Origin: Microcoleus sp. LEGE 07076
Lineage (GTDB): Bacteria; Cyanobacteriota; Cyanobacteriia; Cyanobacteriales; Microcoleaceae
Assembly (NCBI RefSeq): GCF_015207455.1
Contig: NZ_JADEWV010000056.1
Span: 1-33,660 of the forward strand
Reading direction: 5' to 3'
DNA: 33,660 nt
Both the position numbers and the translations under genes were made by a program. Positions 1 through 8,179 of this stretch are shown in pieces. Below the pieces are notes generated by a model. That model ran no database searches. It saw only the letters and a program-made list of their open reading frames with translations, and was not told the origin of the DNA. Position 1 is the stretch's first letter, and the number at the start of each line of letters is the position of its first letter.

Positions 1-1287
1 CAGTTTATTCAGGGGGATTACTGCGATCTTAAGACCAGGTGTGAAGCCTGTCCCTTGACCAGCTCTGTCAGCAAAAGTGGAGCTACAGGCAATCCCTGGA
101 AAGACTCAAAGCTTGACAAGGAAGGTAAGGTTAGAAATCCGCGCCGTAGTGCTGGCGATATTCAAATTACAGCATTACCAGAGTTGAAAGTTGCTAGACC
201 TTGGTACAGTGGGGTAGACTCAACAGTTTTACAGCAGAATGTTAAACGATTAGATACTGCTTACAAAAATTTCTTTGAAGGCAGAGGTTTCCCCAAGTTC
301 AAGAATCGCAGTAATTTTAAATCCTTCACCTGCGTGATGGGAATAAAATTGCAAGGTAATAAAATTTACTTACCCAAGCTGGGTTGGATTCGGTTTTACA
401 ACTCTCGCTCAATCCCAGATGGGTTTACTGTCAAGGCTTGCACAGTTAGAAAACGTCAGAATGGCTGGTATGTCTCCATCATAATTGAGGATAAATCCGT
501 ACCCGAATATAGCGTTCAACCTGTGGGAGAGCATCCCAAAGTAATAGGCTGTGACTTGGGAATTACTAAACTGGTTCATTTTTCTGATGGCTACCAAGTT
601 GAAAATCCCAAGTTTTCAACGAACAAAAAAGCTAAGCGGACTCTCAAAATCAGACAGAGACGAGTTAGCCGTAAAGTTAAGGGTAGTAAAAATCGCAAAA
701 AAGCGGCTGTCCGGGTTGGAAGGTTTCATCAAAAAGTTAGTGATAAGCGTCAAGCATATCAATGGAAAGTTGCCAATAAGATTGTGTCTCGCAACGTTGA
801 TGTAATTGCCCTAGAAGACTTAAATGTATCTGGAATGATGCGTCGTTGTCAAGTAAAAATCGACGGGAAAACAGGGAGATTCCTTAAGAATGGGCAATCA
901 AGAAAAAAGGGCTTAAACCGCTCTATCTCTGATGCAGGTTGGGGCGAGTTAATTTCAAAGGTTGAGTATCTAGCTGTGAAGCAGGGCCAAGCCGTAATTA
1001 AAGTTAATCCCAAGCACTCTAGCCAAGAATGCAGGAATTGTGGCCAGATCGAAAAATCAAACAGAGATGGCGAAAAGTTCATCTGTGTTGAATGTGGCTA
1101 TCACGAACACGCCGACATTGGTGCGGCTAAAACTATCAGAGATAGAGCTTTGGAAATAGTACGTGGGGACTCCGCAAAACTTGGCGCTAGTCGCCTAAAC
1201 GCCCAAAAGATATCAGTGCGCTCTACGAGCAAACGCACTGAGTTTGGGAACCCTAGAAATAGGGATATTAAGAAGGCAATTTCTTAA
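1..1287 (+). CDS. tnpB: IS200/IS605-family TnpB (OrfB), 5' end outside window
   Basis: This is the RNA-guided RuvC-type nuclease of the IS200/IS605 family. The reading frame is open from base 1, so the true start lies upstream; an in-frame TTG at 55 is not a convincing start. All three RuvC acidic residues are visible: Asp in CDLGITKL (codon at 553), Glu in ALEDLNVSG (codon at 814) and Asp in HADIGAAKT (codon at 1114). A zinc finger made of CRNCG and CVECG lies just before the last Asp. The N-terminal part has the usual FFEGRGFPKFK motif. Nothing visible is broken, so the nuclease may be functional. No tnpA is seen here, but it could lie to the left. The element's right end follows at once (1288-1320), and the sequence after that belongs to a disrupted histidine kinase. 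Identification is firm. Confidence 0.95.
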   Translation, partial: QFIQGDYCDLKTRCEACPLTSSVSKSGATGNPWKDSKLDKEGKVRNPRRSAGDIQITALPELKVARPWYSGVDSTVLQQNVKRLDTAYKNFFEGRGFPKFKNRSNFKSFTCVMGIKLQGNKIYLPKLGWIRFYNSRSIPDGFTVKACTVRKRQNGWYVSIIIEDKSVPEYSVQPVGEHPKVIGCDLGITKLVHFSDGYQVENPKFSTNKKAKRTLKIRQRRVSRKVKGSKNRKKAAVRVGRFHQKVSDKRQAYQWKVANKIVSRNVDVIALEDLNVSGMMRRCQVKIDGKTGRFLKNGQSRKKGLNRSISDAGWGELISKVEYLAVKQGQAVIKVNPKHSSQECRNCGQIEKSNRDGEKFICVECGYHEHADIGAAKTIRDRALEIVRGDSAKLGASRLNAQKISVRSTSKRTEFGNPRNRDIKKAIS

Positions 1288-1320
1288 GAATCTCAGTCGC
1301 TTCAGCGTTGAGAGTGTCAA
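1288..1320 (+). mobile_element. Right end of the IS200/IS605 element and probable omega-RNA scaffold end
   Basis: Just after the tnpB stop an imperfect hairpin is formed by CTCAGTCGC (1292-1300) and GCGTTGAG (1305-1312). It is followed by GTGTCAA, ending at 1320. In IS200/IS605 elements a subterminal hairpin and a TCAA-type cleavage tetranucleotide mark the right end, and the end of the omega-RNA scaffold coincides with it. The placement is supported by host-gene sequence (a kinase N-box) starting immediately after 1320. The exact cleavage point is inferred. Confidence 0.7.
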
Positions 1321-1531
1321 GAATATTTGTTCTAATGCGATTGATGCTTTAGAACAGATAGCGGTGCAGCAGCATTCAGTCAAAGACTGTTGGGGGAAAA
1401 ACTTACCCGATCGCTTGCAATATACCGATTGCTAACCGCTAAGAATTCGCATCCGCACGCTTGTGGTTGACGGCCAGTGGGTGCAGATTCACATTGCTGA
1501 TAATCGCAGCGGCATAGATGCTTACGATTAA
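1321..1531 (+). pseudogene. 3' remnant of a histidine kinase gene interrupted by the IS element
   Basis: Translated in the frame beginning near 1319, this stretch gives an N-box (NICSNAIDALEQ), then an in-frame TAA at 1433-1435. After that, still in the same frame, it gives IRIRTLVVDGQWVQIHIADNRSGI. That second part resembles the strand before the G1 box of a HATPase_c domain, but the usual DNGSGI reads DNRSGI. The frame ends at 1529-1531, with no F or G2 box. It therefore looks like the decayed catalytic-domain fragment of a cyanobacterial multi-sensor histidine kinase. Its upstream part should lie beyond the IS element, outside the window. The stop codon, the Gly-to-Arg change and the missing C-terminus all argue that it no longer works. 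Confidence 0.75.
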
Positions 1532-1703
1532 AATTCCCTTAAAATCAAAACCTCAGCCAGCAACTTGCTCTGAAAAATTTTTGGTAAAGCTGTAAAATTG
1601 GGAAGCTGCCGTTTTTGTAAATCAACTTCTGGAAAGGGCTCTCCGGCCCGCCCCACAAAAACAAGACGATCGTTCCATTTAGTATAATTTGCAACCAAAC
1701 ATT

Positions 1704-4700
1704 ATGTGGCAAATAGTCAAAGATATCTTTTCTCCCACTCAGTATATGCCGCACGGTCAGTGCTATCTGTGGCAAACGCCTTTGGTGTGGCTGCACGTAA
1801 CCGGCGACTTTTTAATTGCGATCGCCTACTATTCAATTCCGGCGATGCTGATTTATTTTGTTTTTAAGCGACGCGACGTTCCTTTTTTAGGAATATTTGG
1901 TTTATTTGGTGCATTTATTATTCTTTGCGGTACAGGTCACTTGCTAGAAATTTGGACGCTGTGGCATTCTGCTTATTGGCTGTCGGGGATTGAAAAAGCA
2001 ATTACTGCCCTCGTTTCCTGCTACACTGCCGGATCGATGGTAACGCTGCTACCCCAATTTTTATCCTTAAAAACTCCTGAAGAGTTAGAAGCAATTAATC
2101 TCAAGTTGCAGCGGGAAATTACCGTGCGTGAAGATGCAGAATTAGCTCTGCGCTGCGCGTATGAAGATTTAGAAATTAAAGTGCAAGAGCGTACCGCACA
2201 GTTGACAGAAACCAACAGTTGCTTAGAAAGGGAAGCTCGCGACCGCCAGCAAGCGGAGTTAAAATTGCGCTCAGTTACCGAGCGCTTGCAATATTTGTTG
2301 GCTACTACTCCTGCGGTTATTTTTAGTCGCCAATTAAAAGAAAATTATGAGGTAACATTTGTCAGCGAAAATATTGTTTCGCTGATTGGCTACGAAGCGC
2401 GAGAATTTGTTGATGGTTCCCTCGATTGGCACAGCATAATTCACCCCGAAGATCGAGAAAATGTAGATATTGCATTTGCTCAGATATTGGAAAAAGAATT
2501 GATTTCCTACGAATACCGCGAACTGCACAAAGACGGTAGTTATCGCTGGATTTACGATGAGGTAAAATTGGTCAAAAATGCTGTTGGCATACCTGTAGAG
2601 TGTGTTGGTTATGCAGTAGATATTACTGCTCGCAAACAGGCAGAAGCAGCTTTGATGCAGCAACTAAAAAGAGAGCGACTGGTGAATTCCATTCAAGAGC
2701 GGATTCGCTCTTCTCTCGATCTCGACGAAGTTCTGACAATGGCTGTTGAAGAAGTGCGCCTGTTTTTGTCAACTGACAGGACAGTTATTTACCGTTTCAA
2801 CCCTGATTGGAGCGGATTTGTGGCAGTCGAATCGGTAGCAGCAGGTGTGATGCCGATTGCGGGAATCGATATTAACGATCCTTGTTTTCGCGAAAGGTAT
2901 ATTTCTGTTTATCGGCAGGGTCGTGTTCGGGCGATGGACGATATTTACACTGCTGGTATTTCCGAGTGCCACATTAATTTACTCGCAGAATTGGAAATTA
3001 AAGCTAACCTCGTGGTTCCTATTTTGCAAGGGGAAAATTTATGGGGCTTGCTAATTGCTCATCACTGTCGCAGTCAAAAACATTGGAACTCTTCTGAGAT
3101 AGAATCTCTCAAGCAAATTTCTGTGCAGCTAGCAATTGCTATCCAGCAATGCACGCTATTTGAACAAGCCCAAACAGAAATTGCCGATCGCAAGTTGGCA
3201 GAAGCAGCGCTGCAAAAAGCTGTCGTGGTTGCCGATGCTGCTAACCTTGCCAAAAGCGAATTCCTATCTTCTATGAGCCACGAATTGCGGACTCCCCTGA
3301 ATGCTATTCTGGGATTTAGTCAGGTGATGGTGCGCGATTCATCCTTAAAAAATGAACACCAGCAACACCTAGAAATTATTAATCGCGCCGGAGAACATTT
3401 GCTTTCGCTAATTAATGATATTTTGGAAATGTCCAAAATTGAAGCTGGCAGAAGTCAGCTTAACGAAAGCAGTTTTAATTTGATTCGCCTGCTAGAAACT
3501 TTAGAAGAGATGTTCCGATTAAAAGCTAAATCTAAGAGATTGCAGCTCAAGTTTGAAGTAGCCCAGAGCGTTCCTCATTTTGTGAATGGAGATGAGGGTA
3601 AATTGCGCCAAGTTTTGATTAATATGGTAGGAAATGCCATTAAGTTTACAGAAAGGGGTAGCGTTACCTTGCGAGTGAAAAACAAGCTAGAAGAAAATTG
3701 GGCGGCTGAAAATGCAGAGTTGAGCAGCCAACAAACAAAAACCGCCGACTGGGGTTCGGAAAAGTCCGCGCCTGCTGATTTTGATTGTGTAGACACGAAT
3801 TCTATTCACCCGGTATCTTTACGCCTTCAGTTTGAAGTTCAAGATACTGGCGCGGGAATTGCCAAAGAAGAAATGAATAAGTTGTTTAAACCATTCGAGC
3901 AAACAAAATCAGGTTATAAATCGCAACAGGGTACTGGACTAGGTTTACCAATTAGTCGCAAATTTGTACAAATGATGGGAGGAGATATTGTTGTCTCCAG
4001 TACACCTGATTTGGGAAGTACGTTTTCATTTGATATTCAAATGTCCCTTGCTGCTGCCACCGAGATTCAAATGCTTAAACCGCATAAAAAAGTGATTGGT
4101 TTAGCACCAGATCAACCAGAATACCGGATTTTGGTGGTTGACGATCGCGCCGATAATTGTCTAGTCATAGATAGGTTACTGTCACCGTTAGGCATTTTAG
4201 TGCGAGAAGCTAGAAATGGTCAAGAAGCTATTGCTGTATGGGAGGATTGGCAACCGCACTTGATTTGGATGGATATGCAGATGCCTGTGATGAATGGTTA
4301 TGAAGCAACCAGACAAATCAAATCTCGTCCTCTCGGAAAAGAAACGGTAATTGTGGCTCTGACTGCTAGCGCTTTTGAAGAGGAAAGAGCAACTATTTTA
4401 GCGGCAGGATGCGATGATTTTATGCGTAAACCGTTTGAGGCAAAAATGTTGTTCGCTGTTATAGAGAAATATTTAGGGGTGCGCTATATTTACGAGGAAC
4501 CTGTTGATACAATCCTCGAAAATGAAAGCGAGTTGAGTGGAGTGGCTAGCTGTCCATCGGTAGAAATACAAATGGGTAAAATGCCTAGTGAGTGGCTAGA
4601 TAATATCAATGAGGCTGCTCATGAATGCTACGACGATAAAATTCTGCGGTTGATTGAGGAAATGCCTGGGGAGTTTGCTGGGGCTGCAAAAGTTTTAACT

Positions 4701-4775
4701 GATTTAGCACATGATTTCCTGTTTGATGATATTATAGAGCTAGCAAAATCGGCGGTTACGGCACGTGTGTGTTAG
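1704..4775 (+). CDS. Hybrid histidine kinase with ethylene-binding-like membrane domain, PAS, DXCF cyanobacteriochrome GAF, HisKA/HATPase and receiver
   Basis: A membrane sensor kinase of about 1023 residues. The N-terminus has three hydrophobic segments and keeps Asp35, Tyr42, Pro46, Cys75 and His79. Their spacing is the same as D25, Y32, P36, C65 and H69 of the plant ethylene receptor ETR1. A PAS domain (about 2290-2635) follows. The GAF domain (about 2670-3155) has DPCF (Cys394) and, 28 residues on, the CH pair Cys422-His423; these are the two cysteines expected in a DXCF cyanobacteriochrome. Then come HisKA (SHELRTPLN, His526), HATPase_c (N-box, DTGAGI, GTGLGLPIS) and a receiver with phospho-acceptor Asp857 in WMDMQMP. 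A tail of about 90 residues resembles tails of other cyanobacterial hybrid kinases; no HPt motif is seen. Order up to the kinase matches Synechocystis Slr1212 (SynEtr1/UirS), which binds ethylene and senses UV; the added receiver is a difference. ATG 1704 was chosen over TTG 1689; neither has a clear ribosome site. The next gene starts 38 bp downstream. Confidence 0.93.
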   Translation: MWQIVKDIFSPTQYMPHGQCYLWQTPLVWLHVTGDFLIAIAYYSIPAMLIYFVFKRRDVPFLGIFGLFGAFIILCGTGHLLEIWTLWHSAYWLSGIEKAITALVSCYTAGSMVTLLPQFLSLKTPEELEAINLKLQREITVREDAELALRCAYEDLEIKVQERTAQLTETNSCLEREARDRQQAELKLRSVTERLQYLLATTPAVIFSRQLKENYEVTFVSENIVSLIGYEAREFVDGSLDWHSIIHPEDRENVDIAFAQILEKELISYEYRELHKDGSYRWIYDEVKLVKNAVGIPVECVGYAVDITARKQAEAALMQQLKRERLVNSIQERIRSSLDLDEVLTMAVEEVRLFLSTDRTVIYRFNPDWSGFVAVESVAAGVMPIAGIDINDPCFRERYISVYRQGRVRAMDDIYTAGISECHINLLAELEIKANLVVPILQGENLWGLLIAHHCRSQKHWNSSEIESLKQISVQLAIAIQQCTLFEQAQTEIADRKLAEAALQKAVVVADAANLAKSEFLSSMSHELRTPLNAILGFSQVMVRDSSLKNEHQQHLEIINRAGEHLLSLINDILEMSKIEAGRSQLNESSFNLIRLLETLEEMFRLKAKSKRLQLKFEVAQSVPHFVNGDEGKLRQVLINMVGNAIKFTERGSVTLRVKNKLEENWAAENAELSSQQTKTADWGSEKSAPADFDCVDTNSIHPVSLRLQFEVQDTGAGIAKEEMNKLFKPFEQTKSGYKSQQGTGLGLPISRKFVQMMGGDIVVSSTPDLGSTFSFDIQMSLAAATEIQMLKPHKKVIGLAPDQPEYRILVVDDRADNCLVIDRLLSPLGILVREARNGQEAIAVWEDWQPHLIWMDMQMPVMNGYEATRQIKSRPLGKETVIVALTASAFEEERATILAAGCDDFMRKPFEAKMLFAVIEKYLGVRYIYEEPVDTILENESELSGVASCPSVEIQMGKMPSEWLDNINEAAHECYDDKILRLIEEMPGEFAGAAKVLTDLAHDFLFDDIIELAKSAVTARVC

Positions 4776-4813
4776 TTATTGTATCTTAAAAAAAATATTG
4801 CCTAAAAAATACC

Positions 4814-6043
4814 GTGAGCGATCGCATGAACATCAATCAGCCCCCTACAATTTCAGCCACGATTTTAGTAGTTGACGATCTACCAGATAACGTGCGGCTT
4901 CTATCTACAATCCTAACTGAAAACGGCTATCAGGTTCGCAAAGCGTTGAACGGAAAAAGAGCTCTGGCGACGGTGCAGGAGTTTCCGCCGGCTCTAATTC
5001 TGTTGGACGTAATGATGCCAGATATGAATGGATATGAGGTGTGTACACAGTTGAAAGCTTCACCAAAAACCAGTTTGATTCCAGTAATTTTTTTAAGCGC
5101 ATTAGATGATGCTTCAGATAAGGTGAAGGCTTTCGATGTGGGAGCTGTTGATTATATTACTAAACCTTTTCAAGGTAAAGAAGTATTGGCACGAGTGGCA
5201 AATCAGTTAATCATTCAAAATCAGCAACGACTGCTGCAAGAGCAAACGAAGCAATTAGAACAGTTTGTTGAGCGATTGCAAAACGAAATTCAAGAGCGGC
5301 AGGGGGTTGAGTTGGCTTTACGGCTGGCTCAAAAAAAATCGGATCATTTATTGCTGAATATTTTACCGGCTGCGATTGTTGAGAAGTTGAAAAAAGGCGA
5401 GGCTTCTGTTGCTGAGAGATTTGAGTCAGCAACAGTCCTCTTTGCTGATATTGTGGATTTTACGTCTCTTGCTGCGAGAATTTCACCGCTAGAATTGGTG
5501 AATTTTCTAAATAAGATTTTTTCAAAGTTTGACGAATTAACTGAAAAACACGGTTTGGAAAAAATTAAAACAATTGGAGATGCTTATATGGTAGCGGGGG
5601 GCTTGCCTGTGCCGAGGGCAGATCATGCAGAGGCGATCGCGAATATGGCTTTGGATATGCAAAATGCGATCGTTAATTTTCAAACAGACATGGGCGAACT
5701 ATTTCAAATTCGGATTGGCATTAATACAGGCCCAGTAGTTGCTGGCGTAATTGGCACTAAAAAATTTAGCTATGACTTGTGGGGAGATACTGTTAATGTT
5801 GCTTCTAGGATGGAATTGCAGGGATTGCCGGGATATATTCAAGTGACTGCTGCTATTTACGAGCAGTTAAAAGATCGGTATGTGTTTGAGGAAAGAGGTG
5901 CGATCGCGGTTAAAGGTAAAGGAGAGATTATTACCTATTGGCTCAAGGCTAAAAAAGATGGTGCGGCGGTTGAAACCGATTTTTGTCAAGCGAATTCCAC
6001 TCATAGCGAACGAAGAGATTACCCAAATACCTCACTTTTTTAA
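4814..6043 (+). CDS. Receiver domain-class III adenylate cyclase response regulator
   Basis: A soluble protein of about 409 residues. An N-terminal receiver has the acidic pair VVDD and acceptor Asp in LILLDVMMPDMNGYE. A short coiled-coil linker (about 5215-5335) leads to a class III cyclase domain (about 5420-5955). Both metal-binding Asp residues are present: Asp212 in LFADIVDFT and Asp256 in TIGDAY. The base-selecting positions are Lys252 (KTIGD) and the Asp of YDLWGDTVN, the Lys/Asp pair of adenylate cyclases; guanylate cyclases have Glu/Cys there. Transition-state Asn and Arg are also present (TVNVASR). It should make cAMP under control of phosphorylation. It lies 38 bp behind the hybrid kinase in the same direction, so that kinase is the obvious phosphodonor; this is inference. 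The start is GTG 4814, or possibly ATG 4826; neither has a clear ribosome site. Confidence 0.93.
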   Translation: MSDRMNINQPPTISATILVVDDLPDNVRLLSTILTENGYQVRKALNGKRALATVQEFPPALILLDVMMPDMNGYEVCTQLKASPKTSLIPVIFLSALDDASDKVKAFDVGAVDYITKPFQGKEVLARVANQLIIQNQQRLLQEQTKQLEQFVERLQNEIQERQGVELALRLAQKKSDHLLLNILPAAIVEKLKKGEASVAERFESATVLFADIVDFTSLAARISPLELVNFLNKIFSKFDELTEKHGLEKIKTIGDAYMVAGGLPVPRADHAEAIANMALDMQNAIVNFQTDMGELFQIRIGINTGPVVAGVIGTKKFSYDLWGDTVNVASRMELQGLPGYIQVTAAIYEQLKDRYVFEERGAIAVKGKGEIITYWLKAKKDGAAVETDFCQANSTHSERRDYPNTSLF

Positions 6044-6092
6044 GAAGTCGGGCATCTAACTCAGCAGCTACTGATGAACCTCGAAGTAAGCC

Positions 6093-7373
6093 TTAAAAAA
6101 TGAAAATAATTTGCAGTTGCCAATTTGTATTTTCCCGGATGATTTCAATGCGCTCGATAAACTCGCGAAAGTAGAACCTGCGTTCGGATTCTGATAAATC
6201 CAGCCAAAATTGGGGAAGAGAAACTGTTTGGGCTATTTCTCGCAAATTTACTGGGGGGAGTTGCGCTAATTTGCTTTGCTGTTCGGCAATTTCGGTGCGA
6301 ATTTTGTAGGCTCTCAATTCGGCCGTTTCGGTGTCGAAAATGCCGCTTTCAATCAGGGCTGGAAGTTGATCTATGATTTCTTGTTTCGAGGCGATCGCCC
6401 TGACAATTCCTGCTTTAATTCCGTTCATGTCCGGCATCTGCAACCGCGCTACGGCATCGGGCAAATCCCGACAAATTCCGGCGATGGTTAATTGCAATAC
6501 TTCATCGTAGGAAATGCCGCTGCATTTAGGTTGAGACAGACAGTTAATCGGTCGCAAATAAAGGTATTCTTTTTGTTTGCGGTAGGAGGTGACTTTGGCA
6601 ACTGTCATGGGGGATTTGCACTCGGCACAAATTGCTAAACCTGCGAGGGAACGCGGGGCGCTGGCGCTGCGGGGAGAAAGGCGGCGGTTGCGACGCAGCA
6701 ACCGATCTATTTGGGCGGCTTCTTCTCTGGAAATAATCGGGATGTGGGTGTTAGAAATTACTTGGCCGTTTTGATATTCTAAATCGCCTCGGTAGGCGGG
6801 ATTTGTCAGCCAGCGGCGGGCTGTGCTCACGGAGATTTTTTTGTTGTATTTTTTGGCTAAATGACGCACGGAACCGCGCAGGGAACCGTAGATTAGAAAG
6901 TGTTCAAAAAAGTCTTTGACGGCGGGGGAAGCGGTTTTATCGATCGTATATTTGTCTTTGCCGCGCCGGTAGCCGTAGGGGGCTTTTCCGGGAGGGGGAA
7001 GGGATTTGATGCGGTTGCGGGCGTGTCCTTTGCAAATGCTGCGGCTGTGTTGGCTGCGCTGGACTTCTGCGAGGATTTGCAGTAAGTTTTTGCGGTTTGG
7101 CGGTTCTGTTTCTGCTTGTACGATGATTTCGACACCGAGGGTTTCGAGTTGGGCGAGGTGCGCGCACACTTGCTGGAGTGTGTCGCCGAGTTCTTCAAAG
7201 CGCTGAATTAATAAGTATTTGACTGGTTGTGTTTGGCAGTCTTTTAGGAGTTGTTGCAGTTGTTGTCGCCCTCCTAAGTCTTGATAGATGCGATCGACCT
7301 CCCGGCCCCAAATTTCGGCTGCTGGCGCTGGTTCTAGCAGCGGTTCGCTGTAAGAGTAGGCGATGATTTGCAT
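6093..7373 (-). CDS. Serine-recombinase-family protein (cyanobacterial XisF-like), N-terminal catalytic region atypical
   Basis: A protein of 426 residues. The middle is a Recombinase domain (GKAPYGYRRGKDKYTID, then RRWLTNPAYRGDL), followed by a zinc ribbon (CAECKSP ... CLSQPKC) and a C-terminal helical part. This is the layout of large serine recombinases such as XisF, which excises the fdxN element in heterocyst formers. The N-terminus reads IIAYSYSEPLLEP where resolvases have Tyr-x-Arg-x-Ser. The Arg is Tyr, and the Ser position is Glu, with a Ser one residue earlier. I recall the same N-terminus in homologues across cyanobacteria, so this may be a conserved non-canonical group and not a broken gene. 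It begins 3 bp after the stop of the VOC-fold gene, which suggests co-transcription. Function is not established. Confidence 0.8.
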   Translation of the reverse strand: MQIIAYSYSEPLLEPAPAAEIWGREVDRIYQDLGGRQQLQQLLKDCQTQPVKYLLIQRFEELGDTLQQVCAHLAQLETLGVEIIVQAETEPPNRKNLLQILAEVQRSQHSRSICKGHARNRIKSLPPPGKAPYGYRRGKDKYTIDKTASPAVKDFFEHFLIYGSLRGSVRHLAKKYNKKISVSTARRWLTNPAYRGDLEYQNGQVISNTHIPIISREEAAQIDRLLRRNRRLSPRSASAPRSLAGLAICAECKSPMTVAKVTSYRKQKEYLYLRPINCLSQPKCSGISYDEVLQLTIAGICRDLPDAVARLQMPDMNGIKAGIVRAIASKQEIIDQLPALIESGIFDTETAELRAYKIRTEIAEQQSKLAQLPPVNLREIAQTVSLPQFWLDLSESERRFYFREFIERIEIIRENTNWQLQIIFIF

Positions 7374-7376
7374 CTG

Positions 7377-7736
7377 TTACTCGCTGAGTTCGATGATGTT
7401 ACCGTCGGGGTCTTGGGTAAATAATGCCGATCGACCTGACGCGCTCATTTGTACCGGACAATTGTTGGCTGCTAATTGTTGTTTTGCTTGCTCTAAGTTT
7501 GCCACAGAAAACGCTAAATGTCGGTTGCGCCCCAATTTGTCACAGTCTACGGCATCTGGTATAATTTCGGCTGCTAAAATTAGGTGAAGTTGGAATTGGC
7601 CGATTTGATACCAGATTCCGGGAAATTTTAATTTTCTGTCTATTTTTGGCAGTCCTAAAACTTTGCTGTAAAAGTGTTCTGATTTTTCGATGTTGGAAAC
7701 GAGTATGGCAGAGTGGAGGGCTTGAGTAATTTGCAT
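7377..7736 (-). CDS. VOC-superfamily (glyoxalase/dioxygenase-like) protein
   Basis: A single-domain protein of 119 residues with the beta-alpha-beta-beta-beta pattern of the vicinal oxygen chelate fold. It opens with ALHSAILVSNIEKSEHFYSKVLGL, and has HLAFSVANLEQAKQQL in the middle and DPDGNIIEL at the end. Possible metal ligands are the His in ALHS, the His in QLHLI, the His in RHLAF and the Glu in IIEL. That gives enough ligands for a metal site, but the substrate cannot be told from sequence. Family members include lactoylglutathione lyases, extradiol dioxygenases and antibiotic-binding proteins. It is the first gene of a likely two-gene unit with the recombinase-like gene, whose start lies 3 bp after this stop. 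Confidence 0.85.
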   Translation of the reverse strand: MQITQALHSAILVSNIEKSEHFYSKVLGLPKIDRKLKFPGIWYQIGQFQLHLILAAEIIPDAVDCDKLGRNRHLAFSVANLEQAKQQLAANNCPVQMSASGRSALFTQDPDGNIIELSE

Positions 7737-7816
7737 TTTTTATTTTTTTATTTTAATCTTTTATTTTAACCGCTGATGCAGGCAGATTTGTTGATGTTTT
7801 TTGAGTTTTTGATATG

Positions 7817-7925
7817 ATAAGCTGTGGCGCAAATAAACATTGCATATTCAGGTCGGGCTCTCCGGCACACCCCACTCATTGTTTTATTGTTTTTTGACAT
7901 ACAGTCTAAATGCAGAACATCTTAT
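7817..7925. repeat. Palindromic dispersed element, copy A (about 109 bp)
   Basis: Bounded by ATAAG (7817) and CTTAT (7925). Read on the minus strand it closely matches the element at 13196-13308: both contain CTGCATTTAGACTGTATGTC, a run of A, CAATGAGTGGGGTG and ATATGCAATGTTTATTTGCGC. A more diverged relative lies at 12843-12975. A short piece of the same sequence (GGGCTCTCCGGC...CCCCAC) occurs at 1636-1655. The element has no coding capacity. Confidence 0.75.
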
Positions 7926-8179
7926 AGCCGAGTGTCAGTAACATGAGTTACCAGACCTGCATCGGGCCTAAAAGCATACCTCACAACGCGATCGAACTGC
8001 TATATGATCCCAATTTATGCAGCAGTAATGCGTGATTTTTCACCACAATTTACACTGGCGGGACGCCCATGCTACAATTAACGACTTGGGTATTCAAAGT
8101 TTGAGCGAGACCAAAGTCTCGGCGGCCAACCCGCTAGTGCTACAGTTAAAACAGATAAATTGGGGTATTTGTAAATTGC
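7926..8179. other. Intergenic stretch with no gene recognised
   Basis: No convincing coding sequence. It holds GGCGGGACGCCC near 8053, a small hairpin motif also seen in the element at 12843-12975. It also has the hairpin CGAGAC-caaa-GTCTCG (8106-8121). The hairpin lies downstream of the minus-strand histidine kinase and could act as its terminator, but no T-run follows it, so that is weak. Confidence 0.4.

Noticed and set aside
1683-1688. TATAAT just upstream of the hybrid kinase as its promoter
   Set aside because: It lies only 15 bp before ATG 1704, would leave almost no leader, and has no -35 partner; probably chance.
4580-4775. HPt phosphotransfer domain at the end of the hybrid kinase
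   Set aside because: No HxLKG-type motif; the tail resembles those of other cyanobacterial hybrid kinases instead.
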